64,000 bases of DNA, from NCBI RefSeq assembly GCF_000878135.1, contig NZ_JXQZ01000037.1, positions 1 to 64,000 on the forward strand, given 5' to 3'. Below, piece by piece: positions 44,812 to 54,847 of the stretch. Each line of letters begins with the position of its first letter. Position 1 is the first letter of the stretch. This stretch comes from Frigoribacterium sp. MEB024 (GTDB lineage Bacteria > Actinomycetota > Actinomycetes > Actinomycetales > Microbacteriaceae). Below the pieces are notes generated by a model. The model ran no database searches. It was not told where the DNA came from and saw only the letters and a program-made list of their open reading frames with translations. The position numbers and the translations under genes are program-made.

Positions 44812-45411
44812 TCAGAGCGGCAGCACGGCCTCGAGGGCGAGCGGGTCGCCGTCGATCGCGATGTCGTTGAGCTGCCGGCCGACGAACTCCGCGGCCTCGA
44901 CCGTGTCCGACTCGATCCGGTGCCCCGTGCCCTCGACGACGAGCGCCCAGGCGACCGGACCCCCGGAGGCGCGGGTCACCTCGAGACGGCAGCGCGTCAG
45001 TTCGCGGTCCTGTCCGAATCGCATCTCCGACAGGTCGGTGATGACCATGCACTCGAGGTCGTCGAGGAACCCGTGCAGGGTGGCGTCCCTCGCGATCTCG
45101 AGCCGCGCCTCCTCGTCGAGGCCGTCGGCGGACGAGGTGAACCGCGTGCCCTCGACGGTCCGGACGATCCATGAGACGTGGTCGCCGACGGTGACGAAGG
45201 ACTGCATGCTGCTGATCCTCGGCCCGATGTCGGCATGCGCGTACACCGGGGGCAGGTCGGTGACGCTGACGACGACGCCGTCGCGGCGACCCACGACGCG
45301 GCGGTCGGAGTCGACGACGATGCGCTGGTTGCGGGGCACCCACGGGGCCTTCGGGAACTCGTCGAAGAGCACCTCGTCGAACTCGAACACGACCGCGCTC
45401 TGCTGGCTCAT
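44812..45411 (-). CDS. hypothetical protein
   Basis: A 199-residue acidic soluble protein that I do not recognise, starting MSQQSAVVFEFDEVLFDEFP (ATG 45409-45411). No signal peptide, membrane helix or catalytic motif. It has alternating beta-type segments (IVVDSDRRVVGRRDGVVVSV) and a C-terminal GDPLALEAVLPL. Convergent with the immunity array and downstream of tRNA-Leu; probably a separate unit and not part of the secretion locus. Confidence 0.6.
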   Translation of the reverse strand: MSQQSAVVFEFDEVLFDEFPKAPWVPRNQRIVVDSDRRVVGRRDGVVVSVTDLPPVYAHADIGPRISSMQSFVTVGDHVSWIVRTVEGTRFTSSADGLDEEARLEIARDATLHGFLDDLECMVITDLSEMRFGQDRELTRCRLEVTRASGGPVAWALVVEGTGHRIESDTVEAAEFVGRQLNDIAIDGDPLALEAVLPL

Positions 45412-45473
45412 CGCACCAGACAACCACTGCACGGGCCGACGGCGACGGGTGGGACCAGAGCAGGGAAAGAGAG

Positions 45474-45497
45474 AAGGCCCACCCGGAGGTGAGCCTT
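45474..45497 (-). terminator. terminator downstream of tRNA-Leu
   Basis: AAGGCCCACC-CGGA-GGTGAGCCTT forms a 10-bp stem (one mismatch) directly after the tRNA-Leu 3' end on the minus strand, followed by a pyrimidine-rich CTCTCTTTCCC stretch. Confidence 0.75.
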
Positions 45498-45505
45498 CAC
45501 GTTCG

Positions 45506-45589
45506 TGCGCGAGGGGGGACTTGAACCCCCACGCCCTTTCGAGCACTGGCACCTGAAGCCAGCGCGTCTGCCAATTCCGCCACTCGCGC
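45506..45589 (-). tRNA. tRNA-Leu (CAG)
   Basis: An 84-base gene. Acceptor stem GCGCGAG/CTCGCGC pairs fully, the anticodon arm CTGGC-TTCAGGT-GCCAG gives anticodon CAG, a long variable arm typical of tRNA-Leu is present, and the T-arm GTGGGGGTTCAAGTCCCCC is intact. CCA is not encoded. Confidence 0.95.
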
Positions 45590-45697
45590 GAACTCGTAGA
45601 CTTTAGCATGCGTGGGACGCCCGAAAGAGCACCGGTGAGTCCCTTTCACTCGTTCGGGCTAAGATCGGGCGACCAGAGACCCCGAACCTGGAGACCC

Positions 45698-46411
45698 ATG
45701 GGACTGCTCGACAACTTCGAACGCGGGCTGGAGCGCGCCGTCAACGGCGCCTTCGCCAAGACGTTCCGTTCGGGCGTGCAACCACTCGAGATCACGAACG
45801 CGCTGCGCCGTGAGCTCGACACCAAGGCCGCGGTGGTCTCGCGTGACCGCATCCTCGTGCCCAACGAACTCCAGGTGCGCCTCGCCCCCATCGACTACGA
45901 GAAGATGTCCGGCATCGGTCCGGCCCTGATCGACGAGCTCACGCAGCTCACCCAGCGGCACGCCACCGCCCAGGGGTACCAGTTCGCCGGGCCCCTCGGC
46001 ATCCGCCTCCGCGAGGACGACTCGCTGAGCGTCGGCATCATGTCGGTCGACTCGCGCAACCTGCGCGGCGAGGTGCAGTGGAAGCCGTTCGTCGAGATCG
46101 ACGGCAAGCGCCGCGAGCTCAGCGGAGCCCGCACCATCATCGGCCGCGGCAGCGACGCCGACATCACCGTGCAAGACACGGGGACGTCGCGTCAGCACGT
46201 CGAGATCCTGTGGGACGGGTCACGCGCCCAGGTCCGCGACCTCGGCTCGACGAACGGGTCGAAGCTCAACGGCAACCCACTGACGAAGGCCCCGCTGCAG
46301 CCCGATTCGGTGATCCAGATCGGTCGTACGCGTATCGTGTTCCGCGTGCTCCCCCAGTCATCGACGCCCGACCCCTTCGACGGGCCCGACTCCACGGGTG
46401 GCCGACGATGA
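45698..46411 (+). CDS. fhaA: FHA domain protein FhaA (DUF3662 + FHA)
   Basis: A 237-residue signalling adaptor: N-terminal DUF3662 domain (MGLLDNFERGLERAVNGAFA to about residue 120) and C-terminal FHA domain with RTIIGRGSDADI, TSRQH and DLGSTNGSKLNG, which bind phosphothreonine. In mycobacteria FhaA binds phosphorylated MviN and controls peptidoglycan synthesis. First gene of the fhaA-fhaB-pstP-rodA-pbpA-pknA operon. TAAGAT at 45660-45665 is a likely -10; GGAG precedes the ATG. Confidence 0.93.
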   Translation: MGLLDNFERGLERAVNGAFAKTFRSGVQPLEITNALRRELDTKAAVVSRDRILVPNELQVRLAPIDYEKMSGIGPALIDELTQLTQRHATAQGYQFAGPLGIRLREDDSLSVGIMSVDSRNLRGEVQWKPFVEIDGKRRELSGARTIIGRGSDADITVQDTGTSRQHVEILWDGSRAQVRDLGSTNGSKLNGNPLTKAPLQPDSVIQIGRTRIVFRVLPQSSTPDPFDGPDSTGGRR

Positions 46412-46929
46412 CCTCAGCCCTCACCCTGCTGGTGCTCCACTTCGGCTTCCTGGCCGTCCTGTGGCTGTTCGTCTTCGTGATCGTGTTCGCGCTGCGGAGC
46501 GACCTCTTCGGGCAGCGGGCGCGCAAGATGCCCGCCGACGCCACACCCGGCAAGGCGAGCTCGACCGCCACCGCGCCTCCTGCCCCCGCCCCGCGTCCCG
46601 CGCCCGCCGCGCCGGCACCGACGCCGCAGGGTGACGGGCGCGCCACGCGCCTGGTCATCACCAAGGGCGCCAAGGCCGGCCTCGAGATGCCCCTCGGCGA
46701 CGGGCCGCTCACCATCGGGCGATCCCAAGAGAGCAACCTCGTGATCCGCGACGACTACACCTCGACCCACCACGCGCGCCTCATGCTCTGGAACGGCCGC
46801 TGGGTCGTGCAAGACCTCGACTCCACCAACGGCACGTTCCTCGCCGGTGAGCGCGTGTCGGTCCCCACCCCCGTGCCCACGGGCGCGACCGTGACGATCG
46901 GGCAGACGAGCTTCGAGCTCCGGCGGTAG
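46408..46929 (+). CDS. fhaB: FHA domain membrane protein FhaB
   Basis: A 173-residue protein with one N-terminal membrane helix (LVLHFGFLAVLWLFVFVIVF), a Pro/Ala-rich linker and a C-terminal FHA domain (LTIGRSQESNLVI, STHHARL, DLDSTNGTFLAG). It is the FhaB/FipA type that bridges Ser/Thr kinases and division proteins. ATG overlaps the fhaA stop. Confidence 0.93.
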   Translation: MTSALTLLVLHFGFLAVLWLFVFVIVFALRSDLFGQRARKMPADATPGKASSTATAPPAPAPRPAPAAPAPTPQGDGRATRLVITKGAKAGLEMPLGDGPLTIGRSQESNLVIRDDYTSTHHARLMLWNGRWVVQDLDSTNGTFLAGERVSVPTPVPTGATVTIGQTSFELRR

Positions 46930-46935
46930 GCCCTC

Positions 46936-48183
46936 ATGACGACGCACGCCAAGAGTGCCGCTCTGTCCAACGTGGGCAAGATCCGGTCCAACAACCAAGA
47001 CAGCGGCTACGCCGGCACGCAACTCTTCGTCGTCGCCGACGGCATGGGCGGGCACGCGGGCGGCGACGTGGCCTCGGCCATCGCGATCCGACGGATCCGC
47101 GAGACCGACCGCGTCTACACCTCGCCGGGTGACGCCGAGTTCGCGCTGCAGTCGTCGTTGATCGCCGCGAACCAGTTGCTGGCCGAGACCGTCTTCGAAC
47201 ACCAGGAGCTCACCGGCATGGGCACCACCGTCAGCGCCATGCTGCGCGTCGGTGACAGCATGGCGATCGCCCACATCGGCGACTCGCGCATCTACCTGTT
47301 CCGCGAGGGCGAGCTCAGCCAGATCACCGCCGACCACACCTTCGTGCAGCGCCTGGTCGACAGCGGACGCATCACGCCCGAAGAAGCGGCGGTCCACCCC
47401 CGACGCAGCGTGCTGATGCGCGTGCTCGGCGACGTCGACGCGGCACCCGAGATCGACACGGCCACCCTCGGCACGCAGCCCGGCGACCGCTGGCTGATCT
47501 GCTCGGACGGCCTCAGCAGCTACCTCGCCGAGGAGCGCATCAAGAAGGCCATGGCCATGGGTCTCGACGCCGAGCAGACGGCCCGGCGCCTCGTGAAGGA
47601 GACCCTCGACCACGGCGCCCCCGACAACGTGACCGTCGTCATCGTCGACGTCGACGAGTCGGGCGACTCGGCACTCGACGAACCCGTCACGGTCGGGTCG
47701 GCCGCCGCACCCCTCAGCTTCGACAGCGACGCCGGGCGCAAGCAGCTCCGTCTGCCGACGATCCTGCTGCACCCGCTCAAGGTCGCCACGACGCCGGAAG
47801 ACAGCCACTTCGAGCCCGAGAGCGACGAGTACCTCGCCGAGCTCATCGCCGAAGACAAACGTCGCCGTCGCCGTCGCCGCATCACCTGGCTGACCGCCCT
47901 CGTCGTCGCGATCGCCGCGCTCGTCGCCGGGCTCGTGCTGACCTACCAGTGGACGCAAGACCACTACTACGTGGGCGAAGAGCGGGGCACGGTCGTCATC
48001 TACAAGGGCGTGCAACAGAGCCTCGGGCCCATCGGCCTCTCGAGCGTCTACGAGACCACCGACGTCCAGGTCGACGACCTGCCGAACTACACGCAGACCA
48101 CCGTCGAAGACACCATCAACGCCGGTTCCCTCGCGGACGCCAGGGCCATCGTCGAGAGGTTGGCCGATGCCAGCAACCCCTGA
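46936..48183 (+). CDS. pstP: PP2C-type Ser/Thr protein phosphatase (PstP)
   Basis: A 415-residue membrane phosphatase that counteracts PknA and PknB. The PP2C domain (residues 1-240) has RSNNQDSGYAG, FVVADGMGGHAGGDVAS, GDSRIYLF and GAPDNVTVVIVD metal-binding motifs. A single membrane helix lies at about 318-338 after a basic KRRRRRRR-type cluster, and the rest is extracytoplasmic. ATG is seven bases after fhaB; it overlaps rodA by 17 bases. Confidence 0.95.
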   Translation: MTTHAKSAALSNVGKIRSNNQDSGYAGTQLFVVADGMGGHAGGDVASAIAIRRIRETDRVYTSPGDAEFALQSSLIAANQLLAETVFEHQELTGMGTTVSAMLRVGDSMAIAHIGDSRIYLFREGELSQITADHTFVQRLVDSGRITPEEAAVHPRRSVLMRVLGDVDAAPEIDTATLGTQPGDRWLICSDGLSSYLAEERIKKAMAMGLDAEQTARRLVKETLDHGAPDNVTVVIVDVDESGDSALDEPVTVGSAAAPLSFDSDAGRKQLRLPTILLHPLKVATTPEDSHFEPESDEYLAELIAEDKRRRRRRRITWLTALVVAIAALVAGLVLTYQWTQDHYYVGEERGTVVIYKGVQQSLGPIGLSSVYETTDVQVDDLPNYTQTTVEDTINAGSLADARAIVERLADASNP

Positions 48184-49624
48184 CGCACCCGGTGGTGACG
48201 CGACCGAGGTCATCGGTCGCGTAGGAGGCGCGCGCAAGCCGTCCGCGAAGGCGTCGCGTCCCACGAACATGACGCAGGCGATCTCGCTGCGCCTGCGCGA
48301 ACCCGCGCGCCTCCGCAACCTCGAACTGCTCATGCTGCTGATCGCCTGCGGCGTCGCCGCCGGAGCGATGGTGCTGGTCCAGCTCGGTGCGACCGGCGAG
48401 GTCGACCCGACCGTGCTGATCGCCGGCTCGATGGTGCTGGGCCTGGCCCTGATCTTCCACGTCGTCCTGCGGGTCGTCGCCCGCGAGGCCGACCCGTTCG
48501 TCATGCCGATCGCCGTCACCCTGAACGGCATCGGCATCGCGATGATCTACCGCCTCGACCTGGCCGAGGGGCGTGAGGGCTGGGGCGCGCTGGGCATCAA
48601 GCAGATGGTCTGGACCGTCCTCGCGATGGTGATCGCCCTCGCCGTGCTGCTCGTGATCCGCAACTACCGGGTGCTGTCGCGGTACCGCTACATCGCGATG
48701 TTCGTGTCGATCGTGCTGCTGCTGCTGCCCCTCCTGCCGGGCATCGGCCGCGAGGGGCTGAACGCCCGCGTGTGGATCGACATCGGCCCGTTCTCGTTCC
48801 AGCCGGGTGAGATCGCCAAGATCACGCTGGCGATCTTCTTCGCCGGCTACCTCGTCACCGCCCGCGACAACCTCTCGCTCATGGGGCCGAAGATCCTGGG
48901 CATGCGGTTCCCGCGGCCGCGCGACCTCGGGCCGATCCTCATCGTCTGGCTCGTCGCCATGGGCGTCCTGATCTTCCAGCGCGACCTCGGCACCTCGTTG
49001 CTCTACTTCGGGCTGTTCCTCGTCATGATCTACGTGGGCACGGGGCGCGCGAGCTGGATCGTGCTCGGCGTCGGCCTCTTCCTCGGAGGGGCCCTGATCG
49101 CCAGCACCTTCCTGGGGTACGTGCAGGGCCGTTTCGCCGCCTGGCTCAACCCCTTCGCCCAGTCCGAGTACGACGCCGTCGGCGGGTCGTTCCAGCTCGT
49201 CCAAGGCCTGTTCGGCCTGGCGAACGGCGGACTGATCGGCACGGGGCTCGGTCAGGGCCGTCCGCAGACCACACCGCTCGCCGAGAGCGACTACATCTTC
49301 GCATCCCTCGGTGAAGAACTCGGCCTCACCGGGCTCTTCGCCATCCTGGCGCTCTACCTCCTGCTCGTCTCCCGCGGGTTCCGCATCGGCTTCGTGGGTC
49401 AGGACGACTTCGGTCGCATGCTCGGGGTCGGCGTCGCGTTCGTCGTGGCCCTGCAGGTCTTCGTGGTCATGGGTGGCGTGACGAGGGTGATCCCGCTCAC
49501 GGGCCTCACCGCTCCCTTCCTCGCCGCGGGCGGTTCGTCGCTCGTGGCCAACTGGATCATCGTGGCCCTGCTGCTGCGACTGTCCGACTCCGTGCGCAAC
49601 CAACCGAGGCTGGTGATCGGCTGA
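48167..49624 (+). CDS. rodA: FtsW/RodA/SpoVE family peptidoglycan glycosyltransferase
   Basis: A 485-residue SEDS polymerase with an approximately 40-residue cytoplasmic N-terminus and 10-12 helices. The conserved LPGIGREGLNARVWIDIGPF, QPGEIAKITLAIFFAGYL and QRDLGTSLLYFG motifs are present, including the catalytic Asp of IDIGPFSFQPGE-type loops. Paired with the following class B PBP, it polymerises peptidoglycan strands for elongation. Confidence 0.94.
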   Translation: MPATPDAPGGDATEVIGRVGGARKPSAKASRPTNMTQAISLRLREPARLRNLELLMLLIACGVAAGAMVLVQLGATGEVDPTVLIAGSMVLGLALIFHVVLRVVAREADPFVMPIAVTLNGIGIAMIYRLDLAEGREGWGALGIKQMVWTVLAMVIALAVLLVIRNYRVLSRYRYIAMFVSIVLLLLPLLPGIGREGLNARVWIDIGPFSFQPGEIAKITLAIFFAGYLVTARDNLSLMGPKILGMRFPRPRDLGPILIVWLVAMGVLIFQRDLGTSLLYFGLFLVMIYVGTGRASWIVLGVGLFLGGALIASTFLGYVQGRFAAWLNPFAQSEYDAVGGSFQLVQGLFGLANGGLIGTGLGQGRPQTTPLAESDYIFASLGEELGLTGLFAILALYLLLVSRGFRIGFVGQDDFGRMLGVGVAFVVALQVFVVMGGVTRVIPLTGLTAPFLAAGGSSLVANWIIVALLLRLSDSVRNQPRLVIG

Positions 49625-51099
49625 TGAACAAAGAACTCCGACGCGTGAGCTACGTGGTGCTCGCCATGTTCGTCGCGCTCTTCCTCTCGACGACCTACAT
49701 CACGGCGTTCCAGGCCGACGCGCTGAACGCCGACGCCCGCAACTCGCGGGCGCTGCTCGCCAGCTACTCGGCCCAGCGCGGCCCCATCCTGGTCGGCGGC
49801 CAGGCGATCGCGCAGTCGACCCCCGTCGACGACCAGTACGAGTTCCAGCGCACGTACTCGCAGCCCGACCTCTACGCACCCGTCGCCGGCTACTACACGC
49901 TGGGCCAGGGGTCCCGGGGCATCGAGGACGCCATGAACCGGTACCTCACGGGCAACGCGAACTCGCAGTTCTTCGACCAGGTCAACTCGCTGCTCACGGG
50001 TCAGGACCCCGAGGGCGCCACGGTCAACCTCACCCTCGACCCCACGGTGCAGCAGGCCGCGTACGACGCGCTCGGCTCGAACTCCGGCTCGGTCGTCGCG
50101 ATGGATCCGAAGACCGGCAAGATCCTCGCCATGGTCTCGAAGCCCAGCTACGACCCCAACCCGCTCGCCAGCCACGACCGCCAGACCGTCACCGACGCCT
50201 ACGACTCGTTGATCGCCGACCCCTCGGCCCCGCTGCAGAACCGGGCGATCCAGGGCGACCTCTACGCGCCGGGATCGACCTTCAAGCTGATCACGACGGC
50301 GGCGGCGCTCGAGAGCGGTGACTACACGCCCGACAGCGCGTTCCCCAACCCGTCGACGCTGACGCTGCCCGGCACCAGCACGAACATCAACAACGCCGAG
50401 GGCGGAAGCTGCGGCGGCGGTGAGACGGCGACGATCGCGACGGCCCTCCGCCTGTCGTGCAACATCCCCATGGCCCAGCTCGGTCAGGCCCTCGGGGCGA
50501 AGGCCCTGCAAGAGCAGGCCGAGAAGTTCGGCTTCGGCGACAAGTCGATCGGCGTCCCCCAGGCCGTCACGCCGAGCCAGTTCCCCATCGAGGACTCCAA
50601 GGGCCAGGCCATCAACGACGCCACCCTCATGCTCCAGTCGTTCGGGCAGGGGTCCGACCGAGTGACGCCCCTGCAGATGGCCATGGTCTCGTCCGCCATC
50701 GCCAACGGCGGCACCGAGATGAACCCGACGTTGATCGAGAGCGTCCTGAACCCCGACCTGAGCCCGGTCGAGGATTTCTCGCCCTCCGAGTACGGCAAGC
50801 CCATCAGCTCCCAGACTGCGGCCACGATGACCGACATGATGGTGCAGGACGTCGCGAACGGTGCGGCGAGCAATGCAAGAATTGACGGCGTCGACGTCGC
50901 CGGCAAGACAGGAACGGCCGAGAACGGCCCCGGCGAGCCGTACACCCTCTGGTTCACCGGGTTCGCGCCTGCTGCTGACCCCGAGGTCGCGGTCGCCGTC
51001 GTCGTCGAGAACGGCGGCGGACAGGGCCAGTCCGCATTCGGCAACAGTGTCGCGTCACCGATCGCGAAGAAAGTACTAGAGGCGGTGCTGAACAAATGA
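49624..51099 (+). CDS. pbpA: class B penicillin-binding protein (PbpA)
   Basis: A 491-residue transpeptidase with one N-terminal membrane helix, a dimerisation domain and a transpeptidase domain. Active-site motifs: GSTFK (Ser about 218), SCN ([10 protein letters not shown]) and KTGTAE. The ATG overlaps the rodA stop (TGATG). Partner of RodA for cross-linking; in mycobacteria PbpA is a substrate of PknB. Confidence 0.95.
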   Translation: MNKELRRVSYVVLAMFVALFLSTTYITAFQADALNADARNSRALLASYSAQRGPILVGGQAIAQSTPVDDQYEFQRTYSQPDLYAPVAGYYTLGQGSRGIEDAMNRYLTGNANSQFFDQVNSLLTGQDPEGATVNLTLDPTVQQAAYDALGSNSGSVVAMDPKTGKILAMVSKPSYDPNPLASHDRQTVTDAYDSLIADPSAPLQNRAIQGDLYAPGSTFKLITTAAALESGDYTPDSAFPNPSTLTLPGTSTNINNAEGGSCGGGETATIATALRLSCNIPMAQLGQALGAKALQEQAEKFGFGDKSIGVPQAVTPSQFPIEDSKGQAINDATLMLQSFGQGSDRVTPLQMAMVSSAIANGGTEMNPTLIESVLNPDLSPVEDFSPSEYGKPISSQTAATMTDMMVQDVANGAASNARIDGVDVAGKTGTAENGPGEPYTLWFTGFAPAADPEVAVAVVVENGGGQGQSAFGNSVASPIAKKVLEAVLNK

Positions 51100-52877
51100 G
51101 ACCATCCGGCGGAGTCACCTTCGGTGGGCGTTACCAGCTGTCGACCCGAGTCGCCATCGGCGGCATGGGCGAGGTCTGGGAAGCCACCGACCTCGTCATC
51201 GGCCGTACGGTCGCCATCAAGATCCTCAAGGACGAGTACCTGGGCGATCCGGGCTTCCTCGAGCGCTTCCGCGCCGAGGCCCGCCACGCGGCCCTCGTCA
51301 ACCACGAGGGCATCGCGAACGTCTTCGACTACGGCGAGGAAGAGGGCAGCGCCTACCTGGTGATGGAGCTCGTCCCCGGCGAGGCCATGTCGACGGTCCT
51401 CGAGCGCGATCGGGTCCTGCCCACCGACAAGGTCCTCGACATCGTCGCGCAGACGGCGTCGGCCCTGCAGGCCGCCCACGCCGCCGGACTCGTGCACCGC
51501 GACATCAAGCCCGGCAACCTGCTCGTCACCCCCGACGGCCGGGTGAAGATCACCGACTTCGGCATCGCACGCATCGCCGACCAGGTGCCGCTGACGGCCA
51601 CGGGTCAGGTCATGGGCACCGTGCAGTACCTCTCACCCGAGCAGGCGAGCGGCCACCCGGCGTCCCCGAGCACCGACATCTACTCGCTGGGCATCGTCGC
51701 CTACGAGGCCCTCGCCGGTCGCCGCCCGTTCACGGGCGAGTCCCAGGTCGCCATCGCCATGGCGCAGATCAACGAACAGCCGCCCGATCTCCCGTCGACG
51801 GTCTCCGAACCCGTGCGCCGTCTCGTCCTGTCGTGCATCGCCAAGAAGCCCGGAGAACGGCCCGCGACGGCCTCGGCCCTCGCCCAGGCGGCACGCGCCC
51901 TCCGTCGCGGCGACGTCGCCGCCGCGACCGTCGCCGTGCCGGCGATCGGTGCGGCAGCCGCCACGCCCGCCGACGCCGCGACCCAGGCCTTCAACGCCCA
52001 GGACGCCACGACGCAGCTGTTCGATCCGATGGCCACCCGAGCCCAGAGCGCCGCGGGTGGTGCGGCCGCGGGCTACGTGGCCGGCTCGGCCGATCCCGAC
52101 GCCCTGCGCGACGGCGACGACGAGCCCGCCGACGAGAAGAAGCGCAGCCCCTGGTTCTGGCCGTTGATCGTCCTGGCCGTCCTGGCCGTCATCGCCCTCG
52201 TGGTCGGCATCGTCTTCGCGGTGGGCAACACCGACGACCCGGCGCCCGCGCCGACGACCTCGAGCAGCACGCCGTCGCCGACCCGGACGACTCCGACGCC
52301 GACCCCGACCCCGACATCCGTGACGGTGTCCTCGGGCGACTACGTGGGGCTGACCGAGGCCGCTGCCCGCGCCTCCCTCGAAGAGCTGGGCCTGCAGGTC
52401 GACTCGGCCGACGCCGGATCGAGCGCTCCGAGCCCCGACCAGGTCGGCACGGTCGCCAGCATCGACCCGACGGGCGCCCTCGAGAAGGGCTCCTCGGTGA
52501 CGATCTACATCTACCGCGCGGCCCCGACCCCTGCCCAGCCCTCGACGCCCACGGCGACGCCGGGTCAGATCGCCGCCGGCCAGACCGCCACGATCAACTG
52601 GCCCGCCTACACGGGGTGCCCGACCGGCTACTCGCTCACCGGGTACTCGTACACGATCACCGGCGGAACCGACACCTCCGGTCAGTCGGCCGGCGGCCTC
52701 GGCGCGAACGCGACCTCCCTCACGGTGACGGCCACGGCCGCCGGAAACCTCACGGTCAGCTACGTGGCCAACTGCGGTCAGATCGCGTCCGAGCCGTCTC
52801 CTGGCGTCACCGTCACCGTGACGGCGCCGGCCACGTCGCCCGCTCCGAGCCCCTCGGAAGGCCCCGACCAGCAATAG
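51096..52877 (+). CDS. pknA: Ser/Thr protein kinase PknA-like, with PASTA and beta-sandwich ectodomain
   Basis: A 593-residue receptor kinase. The kinase domain (1-270) has GGMGEVWEA, the catalytic loop HRDIKPGN (Asp about 136) and DFGIAR. A membrane helix lies at about 352-375. The ectodomain has a Thr/Pro linker, one PASTA repeat ([20 protein letters not shown]), another Pro/Ser/Thr linker and a beta-rich cysteine-containing domain at 500-580. Mycobacterial PknA lacks PASTA repeats, so this architecture differs. ATG overlaps pbpA stop. Confidence 0.93.
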   Translation: MRPSGGVTFGGRYQLSTRVAIGGMGEVWEATDLVIGRTVAIKILKDEYLGDPGFLERFRAEARHAALVNHEGIANVFDYGEEEGSAYLVMELVPGEAMSTVLERDRVLPTDKVLDIVAQTASALQAAHAAGLVHRDIKPGNLLVTPDGRVKITDFGIARIADQVPLTATGQVMGTVQYLSPEQASGHPASPSTDIYSLGIVAYEALAGRRPFTGESQVAIAMAQINEQPPDLPSTVSEPVRRLVLSCIAKKPGERPATASALAQAARALRRGDVAAATVAVPAIGAAAATPADAATQAFNAQDATTQLFDPMATRAQSAAGGAAAGYVAGSADPDALRDGDDEPADEKKRSPWFWPLIVLAVLAVIALVVGIVFAVGNTDDPAPAPTTSSSTPSPTRTTPTPTPTPTSVTVSSGDYVGLTEAAARASLEELGLQVDSADAGSSAPSPDQVGTVASIDPTGALEKGSSVTIYIYRAAPTPAQPSTPTATPGQIAAGQTATINWPAYTGCPTGYSLTGYSYTITGGTDTSGQSAGGLGANATSLTVTATAAGNLTVSYVANCGQIASEPSPGVTVTVTAPATSPAPSPSEGPDQQ

Positions 52878-52886
52878 GTTCCTCGT

Positions 52887-52914
52887 GACCCCGGTCGTGC
52901 GGTCGACCGGGGTC
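52887..52914 (+). terminator. hairpin after pknA
   Basis: GACCCCGGTCG, loop TGCGGT, CGACCGGGGTC: an 11-bp perfect stem nine bases past the pknA stop. It probably ends the fhaA-pknA operon; no U-tract follows. Confidence 0.7.
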
Positions 52915-52978
52915 GCGAAGGCCTGACAATCATCCCTGCGGCCTAGGCCCGTACCCAGTCCGGGGGCGGCCGCCCCGG

Positions 52979-52984
52979 TACACT
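52979..52984 (+). promoter_or_regulatory. -10 box of a separate pknB promoter
   Basis: TACACT lies about 48 bases before the pknB start, downstream of the pknA hairpin. It suggests pknB is expressed apart from the operon, unlike the mycobacterial arrangement. No clear -35. Confidence 0.45.
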
Positions 52985-53032
52985 GGCTCCGACCGTGTCG
53001 CCAGACAGGGGTGGGTCGTTGGGAGAACAGGC

Positions 53033-54739
53033 GTGGCTGAAGGTGTGAGAGAGAGCATCCATCTCCTCGCCAACCGGTACCAGATCGGTGACCTGATCGG
53101 CCGCGGTGGCATGGCCGACGTCCACGTCGGCACCGACGCCCGGCTCGGTCGCAAGATCGCCGTCAAGCTGATGAAGCCCAGCCTCGCCACCGATCCGGCC
53201 TTCCGCTCGAGGTTCCGCCAAGAGGCCCAGGCCGCCGCCCGCATGGCGCACCCGACCATCGTCCGGGTCTTCGACGCCGGCGAAGAGGTCGTCCGCGACA
53301 GCCGTGGGCTCGACGTGGTCGTCCCGTTCATCGTCATGGAGTACGTCGAGGGGCGTCTGCTCAAGGACATCGTCGCCGAGGGTCCGCTCGACCCCGACGA
53401 GGCCGTCCGGGTCACCGCAGGGGTGCTGACGGCCCTCGAGTACTCGCACCGCGCGGGTGTGGTGCACCGCGACATCAAACCCGGCAACGTCATGCTGACC
53501 AACTCCGGTCAGGTCAAGGTGATGGACTTCGGCATCGCCCGAGCCATCAGCGACTCCGCGGCCACCGTCGCGCAGACCACGGCGATCCTCGGCACCGCCC
53601 AGTACTTCAGCCCCGAGCAGGCGCGCGGTGAGACCGTCGACGCCCGCACCGACCTCTACTCGACGGGCGTCATGCTCTTCGAGTTGCTCACGGGCAAGCC
53701 GCCCTTCACCGGCGACAGCGCCGTCGCGGTCGCCTACCGTCACGTCAGCGAGCCCCCTGTCCCGCCGAGCACGGTCGAGCGGGGCGTCAGTCCGGCGCTC
53801 GACGCCGTCGTCCTGCACGCGCTCACCAAAGACCGCTTCGACCGCTTCCAGAGCGCCGCCGAGTTCCGTGACGACCTCGAGGCCGCCGGTGCCGGTCGCG
53901 CGCCGGCCCGCCGCCCGCATGCCGTCGACGCAGGTTCCACGCTCTTCGGCGTCAACCCGCACTCGAGCGCCGGCAGCGAGGCCGCGTTGAAAGAGCTCCA
54001 GTCCGACGACACGGGACGACCCCAGCGAACGCAGACCCGCCCTCCGGTGGCCTGGATCTGGGCGGGCATCGTGCTCGTGGCCGTCGTCATCGTGGCCGTC
54101 GTCTTCTGGGTGGTCAATCTCACCCCGCCCACGGTCGACAACGCCCAGTCGTCTCGCATTCCCGACCTCGTCGGGGTCAGCTTCGAGACCGGGTCCGCCC
54201 GCCTCGACGACCTGGGCCTGACGGTCATCCGTGCCGACGCCAGCAGCCCGACCATCGACGCCGGCGACATCGTCTCGACCGATCCCCTGCCCGGCACGTC
54301 CGTCCCGAAAGAGTTCGCGGTCACGGTGACCGTCTCGTCCGGGCCGCAACTCGTCGCGATGCCCTCGGTCACCGGCCAGACGGTGGATGCCGCGTGGCAG
54401 GCCGTCACCGACGCCGGTCTCGAACGGGGTCAGCAGAGCACCGATTACTCGCCCACGGTGCCCGAGGGGTCCGTGCTCTCGTCGGATCCGGCGGCGGCCT
54501 CGCAGGTCGCCCTCGGCTCGGACGTCGACCTCGTGGTGTCCAACGGCCTCGTGCAGCTTCCCGACGTCAGTCGTCAGCCTTCCGAAGAGGCCATCACGAC
54601 CCTCCGTGACCAGCTGGGTCTGACGGTCACCCCTCAGGCCGACCCCGGCTGCACCGGCGAGACCGTGTCGGGCATGAGCGTCCCCCCAGGCGACGTCGCT
54701 CAGGGCTCGGCCGTCACCCTCCGCATCTGCACCGGCTGA
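53033..54739 (+). CDS. pknB: Ser/Thr protein kinase PknB with three PASTA domains
   Basis: A 568-residue receptor kinase. The kinase domain (1-280) has [20 protein letters not shown] (Asp about 146) and DFGIAR. A membrane helix lies at about 339-361 and three extracellular PASTA repeats at about 375-440, 441-505 and 506-568 that sense muropeptides or lipid II. The last repeat carries two cysteines (GCTGE and RICTG) that could form a disulfide. GTG start after GGGAGAA; a second GTG four codons on is possible. Confidence 0.95.
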   Translation: MAEGVRESIHLLANRYQIGDLIGRGGMADVHVGTDARLGRKIAVKLMKPSLATDPAFRSRFRQEAQAAARMAHPTIVRVFDAGEEVVRDSRGLDVVVPFIVMEYVEGRLLKDIVAEGPLDPDEAVRVTAGVLTALEYSHRAGVVHRDIKPGNVMLTNSGQVKVMDFGIARAISDSAATVAQTTAILGTAQYFSPEQARGETVDARTDLYSTGVMLFELLTGKPPFTGDSAVAVAYRHVSEPPVPPSTVERGVSPALDAVVLHALTKDRFDRFQSAAEFRDDLEAAGAGRAPARRPHAVDAGSTLFGVNPHSSAGSEAALKELQSDDTGRPQRTQTRPPVAWIWAGIVLVAVVIVAVVFWVVNLTPPTVDNAQSSRIPDLVGVSFETGSARLDDLGLTVIRADASSPTIDAGDIVSTDPLPGTSVPKEFAVTVTVSSGPQLVAMPSVTGQTVDAAWQAVTDAGLERGQQSTDYSPTVPEGSVLSSDPAAASQVALGSDVDLVVSNGLVQLPDVSRQPSEEAITTLRDQLGLTVTPQADPGCTGETVSGMSVPPGDVAQGSAVTLRICTG

Positions 54740-54847
54740 CCCCTTCGCGATCCAGAGTTCCCTTTGCGGGTTCGACGCGACAGCACCCTGCCGACGGTTC
54801 TGTGCCGACGGTTCTGTGCCGATGGTCCGACGCAGAGACCGTGACGG
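54740..54847. repeat. 14-bp tandem repeat in the pknB/pabA convergent gap
   Basis: CCGACGGTTCTGTG occurs at 54791-54804 and 54805-54818, with a decayed third copy from 54819. The 108-base gap otherwise holds nothing I recognise. Confidence 0.6.
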
